Shown here piece by piece: positions 10,919-22,047 of a DNA stretch of 64,000 nt. Position 1 is the stretch's first letter. Every line of letters starts with the position of its first letter. This stretch comes from Penicillium oxalicum (Eukaryota > Ascomycota > Eurotiomycetes > Eurotiales > Aspergillaceae), in the NCBI RefSeq assembly GCF_001723175.1, contig NC_064654.1:1364001-1428000 (forward strand), given 5' to 3'. Position numbers and translations under genes: made by a program. Below the pieces are notes generated by a model. It searched no databases. It worked only from the letters and a program-made list of their open reading frames with translations, and was not told the DNA's origin.

Positions 10919-11337
10919 GTCACGAACGATAGTGAACAAATTAGTACGCCCGAGATTAGATCTACTAGGGCTAATAGTGGTATTAACCGCTCAACTCAAA
11001 GTACTAACACGAACGATATGTAGTCAGACAAAGATTCAATATATTCAAATTCCTAACCCTTATAATATCTGCCCGTATCAAATCTAGTTAATAGGAGTGA
11101 AAATACGCAGGATAGATCTAGAATGAATAAGGAACGGTCCCGATTCGATGCTCTAGTTTCGGCGGCATGCTCTTCAGATACTGCTACGCAATAGTTCCAA
11201 GAAATAGAGACAGAGATTAGCGTAGCGGGCTTTGTCCTAATACCTGAACTAGCTCGAGAAAATCTCCTTAATATTACCGAACTCGATTTTGTCGTCCTAT
11301 TTCTTAACGTGAATAACATCGAATTTATTGACTCGTA
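10919..11337 (+). pseudogene. degraded Ser/Asn-rich reading frame
   Basis: One plus-strand frame from 10919 to a TAA at about 11337 holds only four internal stops. It starts Ser/Thr/Asn-rich (SGINRSTQSTNTND) and ends with a hydrophobic, acidic segment (FVLIPELARENLLNITEL). It is in a different frame from the pseudogene upstream, so it is either a separate gene or a separate exon. Unrecognised. Confidence 0.45.
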
Positions 11338-11689
11338 ATTATCTATGTTTGCCCTAGCTTAAATCTTTTAAGTATGATATTCCCTGTTTCCCGAATTGAA
11401 TATAATAGCGCGTTGATAGAAGCCCTCTCACCGATTGATATTCTTGACTTTCTATAGTAGATACAAGACGTTTCCCTCGGAGATCTCCACGCAAACCTTC
11501 TTTGAAATATATATCTTTGTTCCGTTTACTAGCGGGTAATTTCGATCCTTATCTCTAATTTTATATCCTTTACTTAGAGAAATTGGGATAAGTTCCCCCT
11601 CCTTAACTTCCTACCCCGAGTTTGACGTCCGAAAGGTAGCGACACTAGATTCCTGTAGTTATTAGCCTAGAAAATTGTCCTAGAAAGGA

Positions 11690-11990
11690 ATTAGAGACAG
11701 ACCTGCGCAAGCTTCTGTAGAATATGTCGTAGTCCTGTTTCCGAGCACTGCTCTACGAGGCGAGATTGTGGGGGATGTTTCTATTCCGCGTTCGGATTTG
11801 CTACTAGCCAGCTCTTTAACTCTTCCACGACCGTTCGTTCGAGAGGTTCAAGGTCTTGTTGGAGAACTCTATAGCTCTCGGACCCGCTTATGGAAAGAGG
11901 TGGCGAGGACGAATTCCTATACCGTATAAGCCCGTTGTTTAGAAACACTACACTCTTCATAACGTACAAAAGGACTCGAGCGGGGTTGAA
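11690..11990 (+). pseudogene. degraded reading frame, unknown
   Basis: A plus-strand frame reads EYVVVLFPSTALRGEIVGDV and continues as plausible protein (FVREVQGLVGELYSSRTRLW) up to a TAA near 11927, then further in the same frame. It is probably another part of the degraded island. Unrecognised. Confidence 0.4.
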
Positions 11991-11999
11991 GGTTATGTT

Positions 12000-12785
12000 T
12001 ATTCAGTGTTGATGCAAGATCGTGATTGTATTGCTGGTCAGAAAGTCTTGTGTGAGCGAGTAGAGCAATGTGGATCTTAGTCGGCGGTAATCTAGAATGC
12101 TTACCTGAAAATAACAATATTCGCGCCGAAGCTATCCAGACGTGAAATATCTTGCATAAGCAACAACCCGTTTTGGGTTATTAGGTTGGAACGATGGCCG
12201 AATCTTAAATGTCCGACAGTTGGTCTTGCCGGGAAGAGGGGTTGTCGATTGCCCCGCGGCGCGTAAAGCTATATCACGTGCTCTCGGGAAACGGGAAGGG
12301 TATCCACGTGATTCGGAACTAATATCCAACTTAGTAGCGACTCCGTCAGTTGCAAAAAGGTGCGACTGCGATTCGTTTTTGGTTCGGAAATAGTTCGCTA
12401 TCTAGTTAGGGACATATCAGCCGATCTGGGTCAAGTCGTAAAAGGCCACCCGCTGCCTTCAAGGGCTAGGTAATCATGACTTCGAGCATCATGATATCAA
12501 CAATACCTTGCTTTCAGGAGGGAAAGGAAACGGCGAATCAAAAAGCTGATCTGATGCCCTTTTCTTATTTAATATAAGAATCGAAATATGACATAATCTG
12601 TATGCTGTTCCATATTTCTACCCAGAGAATCCTCTAGTCACTGTGTAGCGTGCTAATGGAGAGAAACTATGTTCAAGACATGATTTCAATGCCTAGCTGG
12701 CTTTTCGATGTGGAATCTACATTCTATTGAGGCATTCTGGACTGCAGAGTATATAAACAAAACAACAAAATTTCAAGTCCATAAA
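12000..12785. other. no gene seen
   Basis: Mixed degraded sequence between the RIP-damaged island and the 3' end of the DUF3435 gene. Short frames on either strand have no recognisable motif. Confidence 0.4.
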
Positions 12786-15675
12786 TCACCGAGCCCGTAA
12801 TCGCTTTGACCGACGAGGGGTAGCTTTGATAGTGGACCCTTTCGATCCGTCCGGTCGCCCGTTTCCCCTTCTCTTGACTGTAGGCTCTTCTTCTGAGCGC
12901 CCGCGTTTTCGGGACGAGGGCATCGGAGGCTTGGGTGATCTCAGCGTAAGACCAGATTGTAGATTTGTCGCCTTTGCTGCTCCCCTGGTCACTCGCCGTG
13001 TAGAGATCTTCCGCATGTTTGAATCGGTGCTCGTTACTGAATATCCCTTAGACGAGGCGGCAATTTCAATGCTTAGCGGGCATGTTGAAGGCTCCACCAC
13101 GGTAATAGGACTGGGCTCCAACAATCGAGGGTCAATATTTGCCATGTCAAAATCAAGAGAGGAGGCGGGTGTTTCAGTGCCTTGCCGAGTCTCTGACTCC
13201 GTGGACGCGTCTCTGGAAGGCTGTGGCATTCTGGGGAGATGACATAGTTTAATCTTGATATCGTACTTGTGCTCATTGTTGGCATGGGCCAGAAATTCGG
13301 TGATTTTAGCGAACCTAGGGAGACTGCGACAGGCTTCCCAGCTGCAACTGATCCCGTTATGCGCATGAACCAGATGGAAGTCGATAAGATGACGACGAAG
13401 AGAGTCTGGTCGCTTGGAAGGAAACTTGTGCGGAGGAGGGTTGGACGCTGAGCGACGAGATTCACCATAGCAAATAATGCAGACGTCTGTTGGGCATTCG
13501 AGATGGGTTTCCTCAGAAGATGAGGGTTCCTCTGGCTCATCAAGAGGGTCATCATTCTCATCAAAATTCCAGTCAACACGGTTGCCTCGCCTGCTGGGTT
13601 CGCAGAGGCCTAGGAGCGCAACCATATCCTTAGTAACCTGGATACGCCGTGCAAGTAGCTTGGCCTCGCCAAAGTCCTCTGCGTCAGGCCCGTAAAAATT
13701 CTCCACGAGTCGTGCCCGTTCGGAGAAAATATATTCAGGTGTAGGCAACTCCCAGTATTCATCGTCAGAACTGTCAGCACCGTCAGATTCTCCGAGAAGT
13801 TGTTTGATCTGTTTGTCGACTTCGAGTACAGGTGCGTTACGGAAATAGTCCTTTCTGGCTGCCTCTTGGGTATCGGTGGTCAAAGCTTTGCGAAGTTTGG
13901 ACAGTTCTTTGTCGACAGCTTGATGCCTTTGATAAAGATGTGGGAAGGGCTTTTGAGCATTCTTAACGGTACCAGCAAGGGCTCGCATCTCTGCCATAAG
14001 CTCTCTCTTCTCTCGTCGGAGATGCAAAATTTCTGGGCTTTGGCAGATGGCACGCTTGTGTACATCAGTAAGGCCAGAAGGGGCTAATGGATCTCTTTTC
14101 CTAAGCATACTTCCAGCGACTCGTAGAAGATTCTCCTGGGACGGTCGAAGGAGGACAACATGCTGAAGATCACGGGCGATGAACTGGGATTGGTAGTGCC
14201 TTTCAAAAACAGCATCGCCAGACTGTCCAAGCACCCGTTGCCGTTCCTGGCTTGTGAAATTCTCTGTAAAGAATGTTAGACACAATTTGAGATGGGAGAG
14301 TGCAATTCAAACCACGAGGCACTTGAGGGACATACTATTGACTTCATTTGCAGCCCAGCGCCGGTAGTTGTAGTGTCCAATATCGTCTTCGAATTTGGCA
14401 TCGCGACCTAACTCTCGGAGCGCTTGTCGAGATGAGTTATAGGTCATCGGCAATGTCTTGTGTAGCTCGTAACCGTAAGGAGTGCGCTCAAGGCGGCGAA
14501 GAAGGGGAATATCGAGGACCTCTGGCTTCCAGCGTAGGGGAAGAGACCCACTCCGTTTTGGGACTCGCAGCCGCCAGATGAGATCTGGTGTCAGGTTGTT
14601 TTCGAATGCACCGTCACGAAAGGCAAATGAGACGATTTGCGCAATAGGACAATATGCCAGTTGGTAATCTCCATGCATGAAAAATTTGGTTCTGGGACAA
14701 GATTTCAGCGGCACATCAACTATAACTTTTCAAAATGTAGGTAAGCCTTACCCATCGGCACCTTCTGGCCGACCTTTGAGATTGCGAAACTCGATAACAG
14801 CGCACAGCACATCCCGATTACTTTCACGGTCTTTCAAATAGAAGAGCTCAATGTCTCGGTAGCAAACAGAGTCTGGGAGTTCTTTTAAAGACTTGTACTT
14901 GGGAAGATCGCTTTGAAACACTGGACCTTGGTTGCGTTTCCCCGAGGACGACTCTCCTGGCAGGGAGCTATTTTGTGGAAGCAGAACACCAGGACGAGTC
15001 CCGGTGATGGCGGACCAGAGTTGAACTGTGGCGAATTGGACGATCATACTTCCGTGTCGGAAAAATCTCGAATGGACCCAGTGATGACGATACGTCACAC
15101 AGAAGACGTCCACGTCCAGTGTGTTCTTTTGTTTCGTCCGTCGGGCAATCTTGCGTTCGGCCGGGAAAACATTGTCCAGGAACTATTTGCCATGTTAGCC
15201 TCCAATCTGTAGATAGCAAAGAAACATCCGTACTCGTCGCATCTGTTCACGAACCGCATCATTGACACGACGGCGGGCGAACAGACTGAAGTATTGACAT
15301 AGGCGACGCCAGTATTCATCGTATGACTGAAGAACCTTCGTTCGCGAGGTTCTGAACATCCAGTCAAAGAAGTTCATGTAAATCGTCTGATCCTCCGAGA
15401 GTAGATATTCGACGTAGTCTTCTTCCGATTGAATGCAGAACCTGACAGCTTGCGTTATTTTCTAACCGAATCATCGTAAACCAGGACGGTACTCACTTTC
15501 GCCAGTAACGCTCAACAACAGCGATGCCTTCTAATGTCTTCGGCTTAAAATTGGGAGGGAGCCATCCCCGACTTCGAAAGTGTTCCAGTCTGGCTCGGGT
15601 TTCCTCACAGAGAATGGCATCTGTCCAATACTGATGCTCATCGGGCTGAGCAGGGGGTACAGACGTAGGTGCCAT
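12786..15675 (-). CDS. DUF3435/FluG-domain tyrosine recombinase (Starship-captain family)
   Basis: Five exons on the minus strand: 15675-15497, 15441-15234, 15182-14752, 14691-14336 and 14263-12786. All phases agree, giving 883 aa without stops. Introns are 51-72 nt; intron 2 has a GGCTAAC branch-point sequence. The first half is the DUF3435 domain, which is related to tyrosine site-specific recombinases. Candidate catalytic residues are visible: Arg192 in TGTRPG, the pair Arg383/Arg384 in HYNYRRWAANEVN, and Tyr415 in FERHYQSQF. The usual His of the LGH box is Gln here (LGQSGD). The C-terminal half has two C2H2-like fingers (CIICYGE...RRHLIDFH and CSWEAC...HANNEH) and a basic tail ending RRSKRLRAR. 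Many family members are stand-alone genes, so a captain role is inference. Confidence 0.85.
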
Positions 15676-17528
15676 GAGCGCGGCCAGAGTTCAAAAAGGA
15701 AAAAAATATATATATATCAGGGTTCAAAGTCTGTAATCTAGGAAATAAACACCTTGTGGTCAACCTGGGGGGTTGGAGAACGACAAGGAGAGAGATGGTG
15801 ATGGTGGGAGGGCACCGAGAGGAGGGACAAGAAGCATTTTATAAATCTGCGACCGGGCCAGGCGAAGAGTGGTCTGCTTCTGCAAAGGGGAGCCATTTTT
15901 GGCGTCGTTGTGGTCGTGAGTGGAAACGAGGAGAACTTGTTGAGGTCCAGCATGAGGATCAATCCAGGATGATGACTAACAGGGCTTGGCGGGTGCAGAA
16001 TAGTGGTGGTCAAGATTGATGGGGCGGTCGAGCGGCGGCCTGCAGGTGGAAGTTACGGGTGGAAAGGCGGCCGTTTCTGGCGCCAGGGGCTGTCATTTTC
16101 GGCGTCGAATTCACAGGTCCTTATATTCTAGTTGTGAATTCTGTACGACATGGATGTCGTATTCTGCCATTATTGTTCCCCTTTTCATCCCAGCACTCAC
16201 AGATAGTAGACAGACTTGGGTTGTGTACTGAGGTATACCTACTGCACTCTTCTGCACTCAGTGCCCACTTTGTCTCGTAGGTGCAGTAGTCGAGTATTCA
16301 GTACCCAACAGGTACTCACGGTCCTTCGAGACGAACGAAAGGCGGTGGGCCTTGACGTGGTCCAATGGATCTGCGCGTTTACGACGGTTGGATGTTGGAA
16401 CAAGATGTCTAGATCTTGATCTTGGACTTAGGGACACTCGGACGAGAAGAACCTTAAGGGGAATGGGCAGAAGTGATGACTCTCATGTGGATGAAAGGCC
16501 AGTCAACGAATGGGGAGAATCCTTAGCGAGAGTCATCCTTCAGAGGTACAGCTACACCGGCAGTATATAGCTCGTGCCATATCCCTACTATCTATACAGA
16601 TTTACCACGTTCCAATCTGCCCCATCTGCATTTCTCTGGGGAGAAGGGAGTATACTGACTATTGAGGAGGGTATTGCGCAATACCTTTACATTTCATGCA
16701 TACCCTGGTGCCTTCCGCAGTGACGGTAGGCGTCGTTTGCAGAGTCCAACGATCGGAACTTGTCTGAAAACCGAACCAGCCAACACATCAAAAGAGCCCC
16801 GTCGTGGACTGAATCTTGGCCGCTGCTGCTTCCTCTACTGCCAGTCTACCGATCGGCCAGCCAACCACTCTCACCACGACACCTGGGTCCCAGGCAGACA
16901 CCATCACGCTTCGTTCAAGGTGTGGCTGAGTTGTCGGAATGAATGGCTGATTAGGTCTTGCCGAATCCCAGATCCACCCTAGGCCGACAAGTTTGACCAG
17001 AGTCTGACTGGCGACGAGACAATAACCTGGCTGGATCTGTGTGAAGGAGGTTCTCTGGCACTTGACCATTGACGACCCATGTTGCACTTGCTTCTCTACC
17101 GAATGCATTGCCAGCTTGAATAAGGTCCTGCTGAGTCTCAAAAAGGGAAAGAGCCAAGAAGGAGAGAAAAACAAAAATAAAAACAAAAACAAAGTGACTG
17201 CCTTCCGCCCTTACGCCGTGGCCCAAGATCCCCGAAACGGCCCACCCGTTGTGGCCTTCCCCTAAACCAGACTCAGACTGGCTCCACGCAGCCTTGTGGC
17301 TTCGTGTTCTGTATCGTCTCTGTCCTTTTTCTCATCACTCACAACCTCAACTTCTCAACTCCCCCACCTCCGCGCCCTTTCACCCTTTTTCTTCCTCACT
17401 CTTGACCTCTCTCCATACTCTCTTTCCTTGCGCAGTTCTCTTTTGAGCCGCCTTTCTTTTCCTAGCCCGCATTCTCTGCAAATTCCTCCATCAATACTTT
17501 TCTCGTCGAACTCTTTACCCCTGTGATC
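15676..17528. other. intergenic boundary between transposon island and conserved genes
   Basis: No convincing gene. It holds the divergent upstream regions of the DUF3435 recombinase (left) and PRA1 (right), including an AT dinucleotide run at about 15706-15717. If the recombinase is a Starship captain, the element's 5' end should lie in this interval. I cannot see terminal repeats from one end alone. Confidence 0.5.
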
Positions 17529-18050
17529 ATGGCAATCCAGATTCCTATTGAGGTGATCACCTCGCGTTTTGGTGACCGATTCAACAGCCTTCGCAACCAG
17601 TCCATGGGCTCCCGATTTGCCAACCTCCGCCCCGTCTCCGAGTTCTTTGATCTCAAGCGCCTGTCCAAACCTGCCAACTTTGGAGAAGTGCAGAGCCGAG
17701 TCAACTACAATCTGGGCTACTTCTCGAGCAATTATGCCGTGGTCTTGGTGATGCTGAGCATCTACAGTCTGCTGACCAACCGGACTCTGATGTTCCTGAT
17801 CCTGTTCCTTGCCGTTGGTCTTTGGGGAATTGGAAAACTGAACGGTCGTGATCTGGATCTTGGATTCCGCCGCTTCAACACATCTCAGCTGTACACGATC
17901 ATGGTCTGTATCTCAGTGCCCTTGTTCTTTTGGGCCTCTCTGATGGGGACCTTTATGTGGCTGATTGGTGCCACCGGTGTGACCGTGCTCGGGCACGCCG
18001 CCATGATGGACAAACCAATTGAGAATGCTTTTTCCGAGGAGGCGGTCTAG
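17529..18050 (+). CDS. PRA1-family prenylated Rab acceptor (Yip3-like)
   Basis: Single exon, 173 aa, starting at the ATG at 17529 (MAIQIPIEVI); an in-frame GTG two codons upstream is not needed. PRA1 proteins sit in ER/Golgi membranes and bind prenylated Rab GTPases, helping them associate with membranes. The family pattern is visible: an N-terminal segment RPVSEFFDLKRLSKP, then NYNLGYFSSNY, then two hydrophobic hairpins (about residues 70-105 and 120-155) separated by KLNGRDLDLGFRRF. The length is typical of the family. The stop codon lies only 26 bp before the start of the next gene on the same strand. Confidence 0.93.
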   Translation: MAIQIPIEVITSRFGDRFNSLRNQSMGSRFANLRPVSEFFDLKRLSKPANFGEVQSRVNYNLGYFSSNYAVVLVMLSIYSLLTNRTLMFLILFLAVGLWGIGKLNGRDLDLGFRRFNTSQLYTIMVCISVPLFFWASLMGTFMWLIGATGVTVLGHAAMMDKPIENAFSEEAV

Positions 18051-18076
18051 GTGGTCGGCCGCGAGCTCCTTATGAT

Positions 18077-19243
18077 ATGCCCCAATGGGGAAGACCACCC
18101 GGGGCACAAATGGGGAGACACAATCAGGGAGGACGCGCACCGTGGGTGGGGTCGACGCGCGTGGAGGAGATTGTGAGTGGGGATGAGGAGGAGAGAGATG
18201 ATGCGTATGGGCGAGAACTGGTGCGCAAGGCTCGCGTCGCATACGGGCGGGAGTTGGAATTCGACAATCGCGGTCCGCGCGGGCGATACGGTGACGAGGA
18301 CATATTCGACGAGGCTGCATCGGTGGAGGGAGGGGAATATGATCTATATGACCACGAGGACAGCACGGTGGCCTACGCGGTGCAGTTGGCGATGCGGGAC
18401 AAGGAAGATCATCTGGTGGACCAAGCTTTGGAGCGAATTCGTCGGGCGCAGATGCTGGGAAGGAAGAATGTGCGACTCTCACAACGCGAACTGGATGCTC
18501 TGGAGCGAAGGCGGCAACAAGCCGACGAGGGCACGTCGAGCGGCGCCAGACGCTCTCGACCATCTGGGGCGGCGGCCACATCTCGGCCGGTGTCTCGACG
18601 TGGTGGCTTAGCTGCGCCGGAACAACCGTCGGCGTCGTATCCTCATGGTGCCCAGGATCCTCATTGGAATCCCGCGGCGCATGCCCGCCCTCGAACTCCG
18701 ACGATGCAGTCCCTGCGGCCCCGACAGTCCACCTCTCCCATCCGACCGACATCGTCCCAGTACTTTAACCCCGCGACCAGCACTCGGCCGCCTCCATTGC
18801 AACAGCCCGTGTATCCGCGCCCTCTACCAGATGACCCACAGTGGGCCCCGTCATACTACAACCCTCTGCAGATGGCTCATTACGGTGCGGATCAGTTTCC
18901 CATGGACCCGTTGGGGCCGGCTGATCCCCGAGCTGCTGCGCAATTCCGCATGAGCTATCCGTTGGGGATGCCATCGCATCAAGTTCCACATCCATCATAT
19001 GCGGAGCCCCGTCAGGTACCGGATCCGACCAAGATCCGAGTGCCTCGTCGGGGTCGAGTAGAGTCTCCGCCCGAAAGTGCCAACGACGAAGAGAGGGCCA
19101 AAGTGGAGATCAGTGACGATGAAGATGACGATGTACGGATCGTCAAAGTGGTGGAACGCACGACTCCCATGGGCTTTCAGCGCAAAAAGGTCCCTGAGAG
19201 TCAACGAACCAGTCGAGGTGGTCGGACACGGAAAATTCGTTAA
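18077..19243 (+). CDS. intrinsically disordered fungal protein, tandem with PRA1
   Basis: Single exon, 388 aa. An ordered-looking N-terminal third (VEEIVSGDEEERDDAYGREL, then DHEDSTVAYAVQLAMRDKEDH and a charged helix ALERIRRAQMLG) is followed by a long Pro/Ser/Arg-rich disordered region. It ends in an acidic stretch (EISDDEDDDVRIVKV) and a basic tail. No known catalytic motif. I believe similar proteins in other Aspergilli are sometimes labelled as Rab acceptors, probably by confusion with the adjacent gene. Its ATG is 26 bp after the PRA1 stop, and no promoter room is visible between them. A shared transcript, or splicing that joins both frames, is possible. Confidence 0.75.
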   Translation: MPQWGRPPGAQMGRHNQGGRAPWVGSTRVEEIVSGDEEERDDAYGRELVRKARVAYGRELEFDNRGPRGRYGDEDIFDEAASVEGGEYDLYDHEDSTVAYAVQLAMRDKEDHLVDQALERIRRAQMLGRKNVRLSQRELDALERRRQQADEGTSSGARRSRPSGAAATSRPVSRRGGLAAPEQPSASYPHGAQDPHWNPAAHARPRTPTMQSLRPRQSTSPIRPTSSQYFNPATSTRPPPLQQPVYPRPLPDDPQWAPSYYNPLQMAHYGADQFPMDPLGPADPRAAAQFRMSYPLGMPSHQVPHPSYAEPRQVPDPTKIRVPRRGRVESPPESANDEERAKVEISDDEDDDVRIVKVVERTTPMGFQRKKVPESQRTSRGGRTRKIR

Positions 19244-20919
19244 CGATGGTCATGACCGGCGTGTGTCTTGTGTTTCTTCCCCCCCTGTCTTTCTTTCTGT
19301 CTTCTCTTGTTCCCAAAAGCGTCGTCCTCTGCCTTGATTCTTTATTATATACAGGCTCTCTTAAGCTGTGGAGTTGTGAGTTATCAGGGCACCTGGTTTC
19401 CTGCAGTATTACCTCCGTGGTATCCCAACCCGTCGCGTATATCATCTCACCCAGGTTGATGCCTGCTTTTGTTTCCTTTTCGGAGGGCTGTTCCTTGTCA
19501 TGGGCGTTTGGTATAGGCATTGTATGGGTAAAGAACTGTCGGATGTGGGACAGGGTTGTCTCATGCACGCAAATAAAATTTCCTGGTGCAGAACTCTTTA
19601 GTCTCTTCTATCCTGGCGCCTACCACCCCGCCGCCCGGCCCCGAACTATCCTGGATGAAGATCGACGACACAGCCACATGGAAGAGACGGCCATCATCAT
19701 ATCTTAAAGGCTGTGAAAGGGGGCTGTGGAGTTCAGCATCCGGTGCTGCTCTCCCCCCAAGAAGGCCAATTCCACATCCTCTGTGGCTGGAGGACGTCCG
19801 CGGCCATCTCACAGCTTCCTGGTCACACCCTCTTATGTAAAGCTGATCCTCAAATTGTGAAATCCAACAGACTTGCAAAATGTAGGCCTCCTCCATGAAA
19901 TGCATGCATTCGTCAGTGCCCGAATAGAGCAAGAATCTTCCACCGCCCCAAGCTTTGCTGAACCCGAGTCGGTCGATGAGCATGAACATCATCCTCCGAG
20001 TCCCGAATCCGCACTTCCACTCACCCGATGGCCAACGTCAGATCAAAGCCTCAGTGGGTCTCGATTACAGACGAGGACACCCCGTGTGATCCGCTCGTCA
20101 CGATCCAGGAGTTTTTTTCGGGGGGCGCAGGACTTTCTCAGACTGGAGGTCCACCACGTTCCCTTCGATCTGGCGCCCGGCCCGATGACGTCGGCCGACG
20201 ATCCCTGCGTCTTGGTTCCTTTTTTAACGCACTTGCCCAGCCCACGCGCGAGAATCTCCGTCGATCTCTTTCAGAAAGATATTATCTGCGCACACGACCC
20301 TCGCAATCCAAGTCCCTGTCCTCATCCATTTTTGACGCACCGGCGTGGCCACAAGTCCTTGTGGAATTGATCGAGATACTCGTACCGGGCTACCCGCACT
20401 ATCCGTGGATCTGGTGCGGTTCGGCGTACGCCTCAGCCGAGTTCTTGAAATTTCCCGTGTCCAGTCTTTGGATTGTTGGAACGCCACGACGCCATTGGAT
20501 TTTCAGTGAATTTTTGGGGCGCCGGCCTGGGACTATTAATTCATATTGCCGGTGCTTGCGTCGCCTCGTTCGGCTGGGAAAACGTTGCGAATCATTTTAT
20601 TGAAGGAGGGTGTTGGCTCCGAGACGCGCATTAATACTTGAGAGATATCGTCACAGGTGAGTTGGAGAAGACTTGAGCAATGAAATAGGGTGTTTATCGT
20701 GTGGGAAAAGTATCCTCCATGGAGAGGATACACCAGACGCGAGGCGCGCTACAATTTTGACTTGGGGCTCTTGCACAGTTAGGAGGCACCTTGTATGCCA
20801 GAGGCTGACAAATTCGTTTCCCTCAGATTCCGATTTGACTATCAGATACTATAAAATCTGCATTGAACTTTTTCGACAACCTTTTTGCTACGAGACCCGT
20901 CACAACATAATACGACACA
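19244..20919. other. intergenic, no gene seen
   Basis: 3' flank of the disordered-protein gene and upstream region of the Sfk1-like gene. The longest frame (20028-20603, +) has no recognisable motif and atypical composition, so I do not call it. Confidence 0.5.
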
Positions 20920-22047
20920 ATGTGGATCATCTCATTCTGGGTGTTCCCTCTTATCTCAGCTGGCATGTGGGTTGGTAAGTACCGATTGTTATATGGTGCA
21001 TGATCGGAGCAGACGAGTCTCTAACAACGAACATAACACAGCCATGCTGATCGCCATGATTTCCACTTGGGCTCGCGATGGAAAACCAGTCTATCCTAGC
21101 ATGGAACAAAACCAGAAGATTGCGTAAGCTACCAATTCTCCTTCGCTCCCAGTCTTGCGATCGAAGCCGTCACTGTCCAATTCAAAAAAAAAAAATCGCT
21201 GACTCGTCTTGCAGGTACATTTCCGACGTGGGCGCTTTCGGGTTGAAACCGCTCTTCATCACCGGTAGCGCTGTGACTGTCGTCTTCCTGGATCTCGCTC
21301 TCTTGTCTGAGCGATGGCTGCGCCATGCGGGCCAGCTTGTGCCCAACAAGGGCGTCTTCGACAAGCTCTGCGCCATCGGATCGATCATTTTTGCCATTGC
21401 CGGTGCCGCAGGCTTGATTCTGCTTTCCATCTTCGATACTTATCACCACCCCACTATGCACGACGGGTTCTTGATCTTGTTCATGTGAGTCCACTCGCGC
21501 GTCATCCCTGCATTGCACACTCAGTCTCTGTATTGTTTCTGGTCATTCTATATCATTCGCTTTTACCTACACCCCAAACCCAATTCGAGCTAACGGCGAA
21601 TCTCCTTCGTCCATATCTAGTGGTGGCTACATTGTCAGCGCAATCCTCATCTGTGCCGAGTACCTCCGTCTCGGCATCTCCTACCGCCGCCAACATCGCG
21701 TGCTTCTCGCCAGTTTCCTCGTCAAGGTCACCTTTGCCATTATTGAAATCGGTCTGGCCATCGGATTCGGCATCTGTACCAAGAGCAAGAGTACCCACAA
21801 GAAAAACGTGGGTGCCATCCTCGAGTGGACCATCGCCTTCGTCTTCACCGGCTACGTCCTCTCCTTCGTGATCGACTTGCTCCCATCCGTCCGCACCCGC
21901 AAGCACATCCCCCAGGGTGAGAAGCACGCAAGTATGATGAGCAGCCCACACGACAGCATGGACCTCCCTCATCATCACGCGTCTCTTGAAGAACCCTTGA
22001 CGACAGACTCGACTGGCCCTAATTATTACCGAGGTCAGCGGGTTTGA
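20920..22047 (+). CDS. SFK1: Frag1/DRAM/Sfk1-family membrane protein
   Basis: Four exons: 20920-20974, 21042-21123, 21215-21484 and 21621-22047. Phases agree, giving 277 aa. Sfk1-type proteins are plasma-membrane proteins tied to phosphatidylinositol-4-kinase (Stt4) function and lipid asymmetry in yeast; the family also includes Frag1 and DRAM. Visible features are an N-terminal helix beginning MWIISFWVFPLISAGMW, the lumenal/extracellular segment YPSMEQNQKIAYISDVGA typical of the family, five or six hydrophobic helices in all, and a short polar cytoplasmic tail rich in His and Ser (PHDSMDLPHHHASLEE). The intron before exon 3 contains a run of 12 A. The start is the first ATG and gives a membrane segment at once, as expected. 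Confidence 0.85.

Noticed and set aside
15880..16110. Two similar segments (TTTTTGGCGTCG / TTTTCGGCGTCG) upstream of the recombinase
   Set aside because: Too short and diverged to call a terminal or direct repeat without the element's other end.
17913..18752. 279-codon minus-strand frame antisense to PRA1 and the disordered protein
   Set aside because: It is the complement of two supported genes and its Pro/His/Arg composition follows from their codon bias.
20028..20603. 191-codon plus-strand frame between the disordered-protein and Sfk1-like genes
   Set aside because: No domain or hydrophobic pattern, and overlapping frames of similar length on both strands.
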